DNA of 64,000 bases from Bradyrhizobium sp. KBS0727. Its GTDB lineage: Bacteria > Pseudomonadota > Alphaproteobacteria > Rhizobiales > Xanthobacteraceae. The notes under the pieces are model-generated. The model was not told the DNA's origin, ran no database searches, and saw only the letters and a program-made list of their open reading frames with translations. This document shows, one piece after another, positions 9,430-18,093 of this stretch. Location of the stretch: NCBI RefSeq assembly GCF_005937885.2, contig NZ_CP042176.1, positions 1,359,501-1,423,500 on the forward strand, written 5' to 3'. The translations under genes and the position numbers were made by a program. The stretch's first letter is position 1. Every line of letters starts with the position of its first letter.

Positions 9430-10020
9430 ATGAAAATCTACGGCGATATCAATTCAGGCAATTGCCTGAAGGTGAAATGGGTGTGCGATCGCCTCGCGTT
9501 GCCCTACGTCTGGGTGGCGATCGATACGCTCAAACAGGAAACCCGGACGCCGGAATTTCTCAAGCTCAACGACGCCGGCCAGGTGCCTACAGTCGCGTTC
9601 GACGACGGCCGGACGCTGGCACAATCCAACGCCATCATCCGTCATCTCGCCCGCGGCAGCGACCTCATTCCCGCCGATGCCTTCGCGCAGGCCAAGATGG
9701 ACGAATGGCTGTTCTGGGAACAGTACAGCCACGAGCCCTATATCGCGGTGTGCCGCTTCCACATGTTCTATCTAGGCAAGCCGGCCTCTGATCTCGATCC
9801 CGACAAGGTCAAGCGCGGCTACGCTGCGCTGGCGCGGATGGAGCACCAACTCGCGATCACGCCGTTTCTGGTCGGTAACGCCGTCTCGCTCGCCGATGTT
9901 TCGTTGTTGGCCTATACGCGCGTGGCGCATGAAGGCGGCTTCGATCTCGGCTTCTATCCTGCCGTGCGTCGCTGGATCGGCGAGACCGAGAGATTTCTCG
10001 GCCTGCCGCCGGCGCGTTGA
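9430..10020 (+). CDS. Glutathione S-transferase family protein
   Basis: A 196-residue cytosolic protein. The N-terminal thioredoxin-like half has the GST pattern: KIYGDINSGNCLKVKW, then PEFLKLNDAGQVPTV with the cis-proline, then LAQSNAIIRHLA, which binds the gamma-glutamyl group. The C-terminal helical domain includes GNAVSLADVSLLAYTR, the N-capping box of GSTs. It likely conjugates glutathione or reduces a small electrophile. The following acetyltransferase gene begins 20 bases downstream, suggesting co-transcription. The specific substrate is unknown. Confidence 0.88.
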   Translation: MKIYGDINSGNCLKVKWVCDRLALPYVWVAIDTLKQETRTPEFLKLNDAGQVPTVAFDDGRTLAQSNAIIRHLARGSDLIPADAFAQAKMDEWLFWEQYSHEPYIAVCRFHMFYLGKPASDLDPDKVKRGYAALARMEHQLAITPFLVGNAVSLADVSLLAYTRVAHEGGFDLGFYPAVRRWIGETERFLGLPPAR

Positions 10021-10040
10021 AATCTCATCTGGAAAGCACC

Positions 10041-10511
10041 ATGGCTGCCATTTCGAACGTCACCATCCGCCGCGTCCGTCGCGAGGACGTCGCCGTCATT
10101 GTCGGCATGCTGGCGGACGATCCGCTCGGCGGCGCCCGCGAGCGGATCGAGGATCCGCTGCCGGCATCCTATTTCAAGGCGTTCGAGGCCGTCGAACGCG
10201 ATCCGAACATCCAGCTCGTGGTCGCCGAGGACGGCGAGGGCGCTGTGGTCGGCTGTCTTCAATTGTGCATCCTGCCGGGGCTGAGTTCGCAGGGCGCCTC
10301 GCGCGGCCTGATCGAGGATGTCCGCGTCGCCAGCCATTGCCGCAGCCGCGGCATCGGCGAGCAGTTGGTGCAATGGGCGGTGGCGGAAGCGCGCGGCAAA
10401 GGCTGCAAGCTGGTCGAGTTGCTGACGCACCAAACCCGGATCGATGCGCAGCGGTTCTATGAACGGCTCGGCTTTGCGCGCAGCCATGTCGGCATGACGG
10501 TCCGATTTTGA
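10041..10511 (+). CDS. GNAT family N-acetyltransferase
   Basis: A 156-residue acetyl-CoA-dependent transferase. Motif A is clear as IEDVRVASHCRSRGIGEQLVQWA, where RSRGIG is the pyrophosphate-binding loop, and motif B ends in FYERLGFARSH. ATG 10041 with GGAAAG upstream is preferred over the TTG at 10017, which overlaps the GST stop. It is probably co-transcribed with the glutathione S-transferase gene. The family acetylates amines ranging from antibiotics to protein N-termini; the substrate here cannot be predicted. Confidence 0.85.
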   Translation: MAAISNVTIRRVRREDVAVIVGMLADDPLGGARERIEDPLPASYFKAFEAVERDPNIQLVVAEDGEGAVVGCLQLCILPGLSSQGASRGLIEDVRVASHCRSRGIGEQLVQWAVAEARGKGCKLVELLTHQTRIDAQRFYERLGFARSHVGMTVRF

Positions 10512-10544
10512 TAGGCCGACGGCTCTTATCCGCAGGGTTGAGAT

Positions 10545-10754
10545 GCGCCTCCGATCGTTCGCGACGGCAGCGACTATGTGGTGCGGGCGGACGAGAAAAG
10601 CGTTCTGAAGATTTCCAGCCGGCGGCGGGCCGCCAAGCTGGTCGCCGATGCCGCCGAATTGCTGCAGCAGCAGCCGGAGCACTCCACTGAGGTCGAGGGC
10701 ACATCAATCGTCCCTGATCTCGGAGCAATTCCCGATCCCACCCAAGTTCCTTGA
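10545..10754 (+). pseudogene. Possible remnant of a small conserved protein
   Basis: The frame from 10545 reads APPIVRDGSDYVVRADEKSV, then a basic helical stretch (SSRRRAAKLVADAAELLQQQ) and an acidic tail ending VPDLGAIPDPTQVP. This looks protein-like: codon use is like its neighbours and the heptad pattern is regular. However, a TGA at 10539-10541 closes the frame upstream and there is no ATG; GTG 10578 is the only plausible in-frame start and lacks a Shine-Dalgarno. An ATG at 10543 lies in the adjacent frame, so a frameshift is possible. It is either a decayed gene or one with an unusual start. Confidence 0.35.
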
Positions 10755-10764
10755 CGATCGGGCG

Positions 10765-10833
10765 CCTTTACCTTATGTACCGCGGCGGGACACCTCCCCC
10801 CAACGGGAGGCTTACTATCTGGAAGGATAGATT
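10765..10833 (+). promoter_or_regulatory. serC-type leader RNA
   Basis: Directly before serC are two compact hairpins: CCTCCC/GGGAGG (10793-10798 with 10805-10810) and CTATC/GATAG (10815-10819 with 10826-10830). The second places the GGAAGG Shine-Dalgarno in its loop, four bases from the ATG. A conserved serC leader motif upstream of serC is known in alphaproteobacteria. Position and architecture match, but the full consensus could not be aligned here. Confidence 0.7.
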
Positions 10834-12006
10834 ATGACCGTAGCGAAGCCCGCCTCGCGGCCCAATGTGCCGCATTTTTCTTCCGGCCCCTGCGCCAAGC
10901 GCCCCGGCTGGAACCCCCAAAATCTCAAGGACGCAGCGCTCGGCCGTTCGCATCGCGCGAAGGTCGGCAAGGCCAAGCTCAAGCTCGCGATCGACCTGAC
11001 GCGCGAAGTGCTTGAAGTGCCGGCCGGCTACAGGATCGGCATCGTGCCGGCGTCCGATACCGGCGCGGTCGAAATGGCGCTGTGGTCGCTGCTCGGCGCG
11101 CGTCCCGTCACCACCATCGCCTGGGAATCGTTCGGCGAAGGCTGGGTCAGCGACATCGTCAAGGAATTGAAGCTCAAGGACGTTACCAAGCTGCATGCCG
11201 GCTATGGCGATATCCCCGATCTCTCCAAGGCGGATCCGGCGTCCGACATCGTCTTCACCTGGAACGGCACGACCTCGGGCGTGCGGGTGCCCGATGCCAA
11301 CTGGATCAGCGCGACGCGCGAAGGTCTCACCATCTGCGACGCGACCTCGGCAGCGTTTGCGCAACCGCTCGACTGGCCGAAGCTCGATGTCGTTACGTTC
11401 TCCTGGCAGAAGGCGCTGGGCGGCGAAGCCGCGCACGGCATGCTGATCCTGTCGCCGCGTGCGGTCGAACGTCTCGAAACCTACAAGCCGGCATGGCCGC
11501 TGCCGAAGATCTTCCGCATGACCAAGGGTGGCAAGCTCAACGAAGGCATTTTCGAGGGCGAAACCATCAACACGCCGTCGATGCTGTGCGTCGAGGACTA
11601 TCTCGACGCGCTGAACTGGGCGAAATCGATCGGCGGCCTCAAGGCCCTGATCGCGCGCGCCGATGCCAACACCAAGGCACTCGCCGACTGGAAAGCGAAG
11701 ACGCCGTGGATCGACTTCCTGGCCAAGGACGCATTGATCCGCTCCAACACCTCGGTGTGCCTGAAGATCGTCGATCCCGCGATCACCTCGCTGACCGCAG
11801 ACGCACAGGCCGACTTTTCGAAGAAGCTGGTCGCGCTGGTGGAGAAGGAAGGCGCCGGTTACGACTTCGCCTATTACCGCGATGCGCCCGCGGGCCTGCG
11901 GATCTGGTGCGGCGCCACCGTGGAAGCGTCTGACGTGGCGCTGCTGACGCAGTGGATCGACTGGGCGTTCGCCGAGACCAAGGCAGCGTTGCCGAAGGCG
12001 GCGTAA
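10834..12006 (+). CDS. serC: Phosphoserine aminotransferase
   Basis: A 390-residue PLP enzyme that converts 3-phosphohydroxypyruvate and glutamate to phosphoserine, the second step of serine synthesis; it may also serve the pyridoxine route. The N-terminal [16 protein letters not shown] matches the alphaproteobacterial/Methanosarcina-type SerC. The PLP-binding lysine is Lys193 in [15 protein letters not shown]. The start follows a GGAAGG ribosome-binding site embedded in the leader hairpin. serA follows on the same strand after about 217 bases that contain a dispersed repeat, so the two may be one operon. Confidence 0.95.
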   Translation: MTVAKPASRPNVPHFSSGPCAKRPGWNPQNLKDAALGRSHRAKVGKAKLKLAIDLTREVLEVPAGYRIGIVPASDTGAVEMALWSLLGARPVTTIAWESFGEGWVSDIVKELKLKDVTKLHAGYGDIPDLSKADPASDIVFTWNGTTSGVRVPDANWISATREGLTICDATSAAFAQPLDWPKLDVVTFSWQKALGGEAAHGMLILSPRAVERLETYKPAWPLPKIFRMTKGGKLNEGIFEGETINTPSMLCVEDYLDALNWAKSIGGLKALIARADANTKALADWKAKTPWIDFLAKDALIRSNTSVCLKIVDPAITSLTADAQADFSKKLVALVEKEGAGYDFAYYRDAPAGLRIWCGATVEASDVALLTQWIDWAFAETKAALPKAA

Positions 12007-12016
12007 GTACTCTGCC

Positions 12017-12148
12017 AACCTCGCCCCGTTCTTTACGGGGAGAGGTCGCCGCGTCTTCGCGGCGGGTGAGGGGCTCCCTCAGTTTAGCACCTCGCCCGCA
12101 ATTGCCCCTCACCCCAACCCTCTCCCCGTAAGAACGGGGAGAGGGAGT
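12017..12148. repeat. Palindromic intergenic repeat (family B)
   Basis: Two inverted CTCGCCCC/CTCTCCCCG...CGGGGAGAGG modules flank a GGCGGGTGAGGGGC segment. Related copies lie at 19790-19823, 28807-28940 and 31123-31152. It lies between serC and serA and could fold into large hairpins in their transcript. Confidence 0.8.
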
Positions 12149-12223
12149 AGAATTCGCTCCGCAGCTTCATCCGAGCGCTTGGCGCCGACCCCCCCCCAGC
12201 GAGGGAGGGTAGAGGAACACAAA

Positions 12224-13813
12224 ATGACAAAGCCCAAGGTTCTCATTTCCGACGCGCTTTCCCCCGCCGCCGTCCAGATTTTCAAAGACCGCGGCATCGA
12301 GGTCGACTTCCAGCCCAATCTCGGCAAGGACAAGGACAAGCTCGCCGAGATCATCGGCAACTATGACGGGCTGGCGATCCGTTCGGCGACGAAAGCGACT
12401 GCCAAGATCATCGAGAAGGCGACCAAGCTGAAAGTGATCGGCCGCGCCGGCATCGGTGTCGACAATGTCGAAATTCCCGCCGCCACCGCCAAGGGCATCA
12501 TCGTGATGAATACGCCGTTCGGCAATTCGATCACGACCGCCGAACACGCGATCACGCTGATGCTGGCGCTGGCGCGTGAAATTCCGCAGGCCGACGCCTC
12601 GACCCAGGCCGGCAAGTGGGAGAAGAACCGCTTCATGGGCGTCGAGATCACCGCGAAGACGTTGGGCGTGATCGGTTGCGGCAATATCGGCGCCATCGTT
12701 GCCGACCGCGCGCTTGGCCTGCGCATGAAGGTGATCGCGTTCGATCCGTTCCTGTCGCCGGAGCGCGCCAAGGACATCGGCGTCGAGAAGGTCGAGCTCG
12801 ACGAGCTGCTCAAGCGCGCGGATTTCATCACGCTGCACACGCCGCTGACCGAGAAGACCAGGAACATCATCGACGCGGCGGCGATTGCCAAAATGAAGCA
12901 GGGCGTGCGTATCATCAATTGCGCCCGCGGCGGCCTGGTCGACGAGCAGGCGCTGGTCGACGCCCTGAACTCCAAGCATGTCGCGGGCGCGGCCTTCGAC
13001 GTGTTCGTCGAGGAGCCGGCCACCGAGAACGTGCTGTTCGGCCATCCCAACGTGATCTGCACGCCGCATCTCGGCGCCGCCACCACGGAAGCGCAGGAGA
13101 ACGTCGCCCTGCAGGTCGCCGAGCAGATGTCGGACTATCTCTTGACCGGTGCGATCTCGAACGCGGTGAACTTCCCGTCGATCACGGCGGAAGAGGCGCC
13201 GAAGCTGAAGCCGTTCATCGAGCTGGCCGAGAAGCTCGGCTCGTTCGCGGGCCAGCTTACCGAGACCGGCATCGCCAAGGTGCAGATCACCTATGAGGGC
13301 CAGGTCGCCGAAATGAAGATCAAGGCGATCACTTCGGCGGTGCTGTCGGGCCTGCTGCGGCCGATGCTGGGCGAGGTCAACGTGGTCTCGGCGCCGGTTG
13401 TCGCCAAGGAGCGCGGCATGGTGGTCGACGAGATCGTGCGCGCGGCGCATAGCGACTACGAGAGCCTGATCACGGTGACCGTCTCTACCGAGCGGCAGGA
13501 GCGTTCGGTATCGGGCACCGTCTATCACGACGGTAAGCCGCGGCTGGTCGACATCAAGGGCATCCGCATCGACGCCGAATTCGGCAAGTCGATGATCTAC
13601 GTCACCAACGAGGACAAGCCGGGCTTCATCGGTGCTTTCGCGAGCCTGCTCGGCGACGCCAAGCTCAACATTGCGACCTTCCATCTCGGCCGCGTCAAGC
13701 AGGGCGCTGACGCCATCGCGCTGGTCGAGGTCGACGGCGCTGTGCCCGCTGAAGTGCTTAGCAAGGTGCAGGCGCTGCCGCAGGTCAAGCAGGCCAAGGC
13801 ACTGACGTTTTAA
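12224..13813 (+). CDS. serA: D-3-phosphoglycerate dehydrogenase
   Basis: A 529-residue enzyme that oxidises 3-phosphoglycerate to 3-phosphohydroxypyruvate with NAD, the committed step of serine synthesis. The catalytic domain has the Rossmann motif LGVIGCGNIGAIVADRA, NCARGGLVDE, and the catalytic histidine in TPHLGAATTEA. An allosteric substrate-binding domain follows. A C-terminal ACT domain (about the last 75 residues, MIYVTNEDKPGFIGAFASLLGD onward) would bind serine. ATG 12224 gives the typical MTKPKVLISDALSP start with AGAGGAA upstream; the frame continues 45 bases further without support. Confidence 0.96.
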   Translation: MTKPKVLISDALSPAAVQIFKDRGIEVDFQPNLGKDKDKLAEIIGNYDGLAIRSATKATAKIIEKATKLKVIGRAGIGVDNVEIPAATAKGIIVMNTPFGNSITTAEHAITLMLALAREIPQADASTQAGKWEKNRFMGVEITAKTLGVIGCGNIGAIVADRALGLRMKVIAFDPFLSPERAKDIGVEKVELDELLKRADFITLHTPLTEKTRNIIDAAAIAKMKQGVRIINCARGGLVDEQALVDALNSKHVAGAAFDVFVEEPATENVLFGHPNVICTPHLGAATTEAQENVALQVAEQMSDYLLTGAISNAVNFPSITAEEAPKLKPFIELAEKLGSFAGQLTETGIAKVQITYEGQVAEMKIKAITSAVLSGLLRPMLGEVNVVSAPVVAKERGMVVDEIVRAAHSDYESLITVTVSTERQERSVSGTVYHDGKPRLVDIKGIRIDAEFGKSMIYVTNEDKPGFIGAFASLLGDAKLNIATFHLGRVKQGADAIALVEVDGAVPAEVLSKVQALPQVKQAKALTF

Positions 13814-13847
13814 AAGGCGCTGACCTTCCCGGCCAACGTGGTTTTAG

Positions 13848-13883
13848 GCGGCTGGTCTGTCCTGTCCGGGACGGATCAGCCGC
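13848..13883 (+). terminator. Possible terminator hairpin after serA
   Basis: GCGGCTG (13848-13854) pairs with CAGCCGC (13877-13883), and the enclosed GTCTGTCC/GGGACGGAT can extend the stem imperfectly. Only a short pyrimidine-rich tail (TTCCTGCTTCC) follows, so termination efficiency is uncertain. Confidence 0.45.
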
Positions 13884-13891
13884 TTCCTGCT

Positions 13892-13950
13892 TCCGCGAAC
13901 CGGCGTCCACCACCGGATCAGGGCCGCATGCTTCGTTCGAAGCCGCTGCA
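13892..13950. repeat. Fragment of dispersed intergenic repeat
   Basis: The CGCGAACCGGCGTCCACCAC segment followed by GCATGCTTCGTTCGAAGCCG resembles the right half of the element at 5806-5933, with substitutions. It lies between serA and the chemoreceptor gene. Confidence 0.5.
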
Positions 13951-14077
13951 GCTGCCCAAAATTACAGCGGCGATACGTAATCCTACGGACCTGCAATTTT
14001 ACTAAAAATTGCGGGACGGCACGCTAGAGCCGAAGGAGCAGGTTTTCCCTTTGAACCGACCTCCTCAGGAGATCAGC

Positions 14078-16051
14078 ATGCGGTCTCTTTCATTGCGTCT
14101 TACTCACAAGATTACGGCGATCGGCGTCATCGGCGTGGTCGGCGTCGTCCTGATCGGCGGCATGCATCTCTATGGCGAGAACGCCATCGCGGTCTATCGC
14201 GCCGCCGCCGAGAACGCGCGCACCATCGCCGAATTGAACCGCAGAATCGAGGTCGAGCTGCTGGAAGGCCGGCGGGCCGAAAAAGATTTTCTGCTGCGCA
14301 ACGATGCGAAAAAGGCCGACAACCAGATCGAGATCGGCAAGGCCGTTGCCGGCGACATCGATACGCTGCGCAACAAGGTCGTAGCGATCGGCAAGCCGGA
14401 TCTCGCCCGTCATATCGAGGCGATGCAGGCATCGCTGAAAAAGTACCAGGCGAATTTCGTCGCCGTCGTCGAGCAGAAGCGCGAGCTGGGCCTCGACGAA
14501 AAATCAGGCCTCGAGGGACGGCTGCGCAGTTCGGTCCACGATATCGAATCGCGGGTCGAAGCGCTGCACGAGCAATCGCTCGTGATCACCATGCTGACGA
14601 TGCGCCGTCACGAGAAGGACTTCATGCTGCGGCGCGACGCTAAATATGGCGACGACATGAAGAAGCGAAATGCCGAATTTCTCGCGGGCGTCGACAATGC
14701 CGGCATTCCGGAAGCCGCAAAGACCGAGCTGAAGCAGAAGCTCGCCGACTATCAGCGCGACTTCCAGGCCTGGATGGCGCAGGCGCTGAAGCTGGCGGTC
14801 GAACTCAAGTCGATGTCGGATGCTTTTTCGGCGATCGAGCCGGTGATCGAGGCCGTGTCAAAGTCGGTCAATGACATCCGCGCCGAGGCCGACCGGCTGA
14901 ACGTTGCGGAACGTGACAGCATCCAGTGGTGGATGGAAGTCGCCATTCTGCTGATCGCGGCCTCGGTGCTGGGGGCAGGGCTGTTCATCGGCCGCTCGGT
15001 GTCGAAGCCGCTGGCAGCGATGACGGCGGCGATGATGGAGTTGGCAAGGGGTAATTTCGCCATCGTGCTGCCGGGTCTCGGCCGCCCCGACGAGATCGGC
15101 GAGATCGCGCAGGCGGTCGAAACCTTCAAGGTCAATGCCGAGCAGAAGGCCCGCGACGAAGCCGAAGAAAAGATCCGGCAGGACCAGATCGTAGCGCAGC
15201 AGCGCAAGGCCGACATGATCAAGATGGCGGACGCCTTCGAGGGCGCGGTCGGCGAGATCGTCGAGACGGTGTCCTCCGCTTCCACCGAATTGGAAGCCTC
15301 GGCGGATGCGCTGACATCGACCGCGGCGCGCTCGCAGGAACTCTCTACCATGGTGGCGGCGGCTTCGGAGGAAGCTTCGACCAACGTGCAGTCGGTGGCG
15401 TCGGCGACCGAGGAACTATCCTCCTCAGTCAACGAGATCAGCCGCCAGGTGCAGGAATCGGCCCGGATGGCCAACGAGGCCGTCGATCAGGCGCAGCAGA
15501 CCAACAATCGGGTCAGCGAGTTGTCGCAAGCGGCGGCACGGATCGGCGACGTCGTCGAACTCATCAACACCATCGCGGGGCAGACCAACCTTCTGGCCCT
15601 CAATGCGACGATCGAGGCGGCGCGTGCCGGTGAGGCCGGCCGCGGATTTGCGGTGGTGGCTTCCGAAGTCAAGGCGCTGGCCGAGCAGACCGCCAAGGCG
15701 ACCGGCGATATCGGCCGCCAGATCGCCGACATCCAGTCAGCCACCCAGGACTCCGTCAACGCCATCAAGGAGATCAGCGGCACGATCGGGAGACTGTCGG
15801 AAATCTCGTCGACCATTGCGGCCGCGGTGGAAGAGCAGGGCGCCGCCACGCAGGAAATCTCGCGCAATGTGCAGCAGGCGGCGATAGGCACGACCCAGGT
15901 CAGCGCGCATATTTCCGACGTCAAGCAGGGCGCGACCGAGACCGGTTCGGCCTCGGCGCAGGTGCTCTCGGCCGCGCAGTCGCTGTCGGGTGACAGCAAC
16001 CGCCTCAAGCTCGAGGTCGGCAAGTTCCTGAACACGGTGCGCGCGGCCTGA
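14078..16051 (+). CDS. Methyl-accepting chemotaxis protein with HBM-type sensor
   Basis: A 657-residue inner-membrane chemoreceptor. TM1 is at about residues 14-33, then a periplasmic all-helical region of about 250 residues and TM2 near 290-308. HAMP begins at [13 protein letters not shown], and the cytoplasmic signalling helix contains the highly conserved [20 protein letters not shown] hairpin. The sensor contains twin motifs, [14 protein letters not shown] and [14 protein letters not shown], typical of helical bimodular (HBM) domains that bind small organic acids. No CheR/CheB-tethering pentapeptide is at the C-terminus. ATG 14078 with AGGAG was chosen over the upstream frame opening at 14009. 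Confidence 0.92.
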   Translation: MRSLSLRLTHKITAIGVIGVVGVVLIGGMHLYGENAIAVYRAAAENARTIAELNRRIEVELLEGRRAEKDFLLRNDAKKADNQIEIGKAVAGDIDTLRNKVVAIGKPDLARHIEAMQASLKKYQANFVAVVEQKRELGLDEKSGLEGRLRSSVHDIESRVEALHEQSLVITMLTMRRHEKDFMLRRDAKYGDDMKKRNAEFLAGVDNAGIPEAAKTELKQKLADYQRDFQAWMAQALKLAVELKSMSDAFSAIEPVIEAVSKSVNDIRAEADRLNVAERDSIQWWMEVAILLIAASVLGAGLFIGRSVSKPLAAMTAAMMELARGNFAIVLPGLGRPDEIGEIAQAVETFKVNAEQKARDEAEEKIRQDQIVAQQRKADMIKMADAFEGAVGEIVETVSSASTELEASADALTSTAARSQELSTMVAAASEEASTNVQSVASATEELSSSVNEISRQVQESARMANEAVDQAQQTNNRVSELSQAAARIGDVVELINTIAGQTNLLALNATIEAARAGEAGRGFAVVASEVKALAEQTAKATGDIGRQIADIQSATQDSVNAIKEISGTIGRLSEISSTIAAAVEEQGAATQEISRNVQQAAIGTTQVSAHISDVKQGATETGSASAQVLSAAQSLSGDSNRLKLEVGKFLNTVRAA

Positions 16052-16064
16052 ACCCGCGCGCGAA

Positions 16065-17084
16065 CTACCAGCGGGCGGCCGATACCGCCCGCTGACGGCC
16101 GGTGCGCCATTCGGTGATGCTGCAGCCGAACTTGCCGCGAAACCAGCGCGCCAGCACGCTCTGCGCCGAAAAGCCCAGCATGCCGGCGATCTCCTTCAGC
16201 GGCCGGTTGCCGTCCTCGATCAACCGCATCACCATGTCGGCACGCTCTTCGTCCAGGATCGCGGAAAAGCTCGTGCTGCATTCCAGCAGCCGGCGGTGGA
16301 CGGTGCGGCGATCACAGCCCAGATGCTCGGCGACGGTCTCGATCGCGCAATCGGCACCCGGCAGCAGCGCGCGCATCAGTTCGCGCACCTTGCCCGCCCA
16401 GTCTTCCGGGCGCCCACCGATTTCCTTGACCCGGTTCTCGACATAGCTCGCCAGCATCGGATGCGCCGTCGGTATCGCCCGGTTCATGTCTCGCGCATGA
16501 AGGATGATGGCATCGAACTCGGAATTGAACGTGACGTCGCAGCCGAAGAACTTGCGGTGATAGCTGCGGCGGCGTGGCGGCGAATGCGCCAGATGAATTT
16601 CCAGCGGCCGCCAGTCTTCTGGAAATAGCGAAGCGATCAGCCGGTGGATCCGGCCCAGCGCCAGTTCCGTCGACTGCCGCGTGGCGCGCTGCCGGCCGCC
16701 GCGAAGATGCATCGCGATTATGACCAGATCGTCGCGCCGGTCGATTTCCAGCCGCATCGCCTCGTTTTGAAGCTGGATGTAGCGCGCCAGCATTTCGATC
16801 GCCGCGCCAACGGTGGCCTGCTCGCGAACCACCAGCGCCACCGGGCCGAGGGTAGAGAAGCCGCCATACTCGGCCAGCCGCAGGCCGAATTCCTCGACCC
16901 CGGAGGTCTCGGCGGAGGCTTCCAGCAGCCGGCGGACACCCGCGACCGCGACGCGCAGGTCCGGGCGCTCCAGGCAGTGCAGCGGAAGCCGTGCCTGTTT
17001 CAGCAGCGCCTTCGGGTCGATGCCCACCGATCGGGCAACTTCCGCGTAATGCGTCAGGCTGGCGCTGCGTATCAGGTCGGTCAT
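16065..17084 (-). CDS. AraC family transcriptional regulator
   Basis: A 339-residue regulator. The N-terminal half (about residues 20-205) resembles the arabinose-binding-domain form found in OruR/ArgR-type AraC proteins. The C-terminal AraC/XylS DNA-binding domain contains two helix-turn-helix units, CDRRTVHRRLLECSTSF and LKEIAGMLGFSAQSVLARWF. It is divergent from the FixJ-like gene, with a 16-base dyad (17143-17158) in the gap. It also converges on the chemoreceptor gene with 13 bases between stops. The effector is unknown. Confidence 0.9.
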   Translation of the reverse strand: MTDLIRSASLTHYAEVARSVGIDPKALLKQARLPLHCLERPDLRVAVAGVRRLLEASAETSGVEEFGLRLAEYGGFSTLGPVALVVREQATVGAAIEMLARYIQLQNEAMRLEIDRRDDLVIIAMHLRGGRQRATRQSTELALGRIHRLIASLFPEDWRPLEIHLAHSPPRRRSYHRKFFGCDVTFNSEFDAIILHARDMNRAIPTAHPMLASYVENRVKEIGGRPEDWAGKVRELMRALLPGADCAIETVAEHLGCDRRTVHRRLLECSTSFSAILDEERADMVMRLIEDGNRPLKEIAGMLGFSAQSVLARWFRGKFGCSITEWRTGRQRAVSAARW

Positions 17085-17142
17085 GCTTTAAATCTCAAGG
17101 AGTGTCCCGAAATGTAAAATATCTGTCCCCATTGGTCAAACG

Positions 17143-17158
17143 CCGGAACACGTTCCGG
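17143..17158. promoter_or_regulatory. Perfect dyad CCGGAAC-AC-GTTCCGG, candidate operator
   Basis: Seven-base arms with a two-base spacer lie in the divergent gap between the AraC-type gene (start 17084) and the FixJ-like gene (start 17308). A second dyad, GGAGC-N6-GCTCC, is at 17190-17205. Dimeric regulators bind such sites; the regulator is not identified. Confidence 0.5.
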
Positions 17159-17307
17159 TATAAATACGTGATCCAGATACTGAGAGTACGGAGCGCGCGA
17201 GCTCCGGGTGCGCGCGATCGCGGCACAGATGGATCGATCAATTTCAGTTCGATCAAGCCTGCGATCACCCAAAGCCATATCGACCAAATCTGTTGCCGGG
17301 GGCAGCT

Positions 17308-17952
17308 ATGCCGTGGAATGCGACGTCCAGGGGTGAGGTGTTCGTCATCGATAACGACGCGGCAACGCGGGAAACGTTGTCGAAGACGCTGCAGTTACGA
17401 GGCTACGACGTCATCAGCTTCGCCGACGGCCCGTCGCTGCTGGCCTATGCGAAGACCCACACGCCGGTCTGCGTATTCGTCGAGGTCGGCATGTCGGACC
17501 GGTCCGGGTTCGACGTTCTCAAGAAGCTGCGCGCGGAAAACTGCCCCGCACCGATCTTTGTCACATCCGCCGAAAGCGTGATCCCGATGGCGGTCGATGC
17601 CATCCGCAACGGGGCCGCCGATTTCATCGTCAAGCCGATTCATGGCGGCGACATCGTGGTTCGGATCGAAGCGGCGCTGGGCGAATTTTCGGAGTCTGCG
17701 ACCGACGACACGATTTCGAAGATGTCGCTCAGCGTTCCCGGCTCCGTGCCGCTGACCGTGCGCGAGCGCGAGGTGTTGGCGCGGCTTGCGATCGGCGAAA
17801 CCAACAAGGAAATTGCGCGCTATCTCGGCCTGAGCGTACGGACGGTCGAAGGTTATCGGGCCGGCATCATGCGCAAGGTCGGCGCCCGTACCGCGGCCGA
17901 ACTGCTCCGCCGTGTGTTTAGCCACGGCCGCTATCAGGATCGCCATCCCTGA
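17308..17952 (+). CDS. FixJ/NarL-type response regulator with non-canonical receiver
   Basis: A 214-residue protein with an N-terminal receiver-like domain (about residues 10-125) and a C-terminal LuxR/GerE helix-turn-helix (about 148-208: LTVREREVLARLAIGETNKE onward). Aligned to FixJ, the phospho-acceptor aspartate is Glu59 in VFVEVGMSDRSG, and the acidic pocket reads Asp15-Asn16-Asp17 instead of Asp-Asp-Glu. Lys109 of the FIVKP motif is retained. Phosphorylation is therefore doubtful and constitutive or ligand-driven activity is possible. No histidine kinase is adjacent. ATG 17308 has GGGGG upstream; a TTG at 17293 is an alternative. Confidence 0.88.
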   Translation: MPWNATSRGEVFVIDNDAATRETLSKTLQLRGYDVISFADGPSLLAYAKTHTPVCVFVEVGMSDRSGFDVLKKLRAENCPAPIFVTSAESVIPMAVDAIRNGAADFIVKPIHGGDIVVRIEAALGEFSESATDDTISKMSLSVPGSVPLTVREREVLARLAIGETNKEIARYLGLSVRTVEGYRAGIMRKVGARTAAELLRRVFSHGRYQDRHP

Positions 17953-18093
17953 CAGGGCCCTCGCCGCGGTCCTGCCGCCGACGAGCCATATGGAAACCCC
18001 AATCGAACCGGTTTCTCTGTCGCCGCGTCTCATCACCAGGGGTGATGAGCGTTTTGCGCGCCGCCGTCTTAACGACGGATAAGGAGAGAATCC

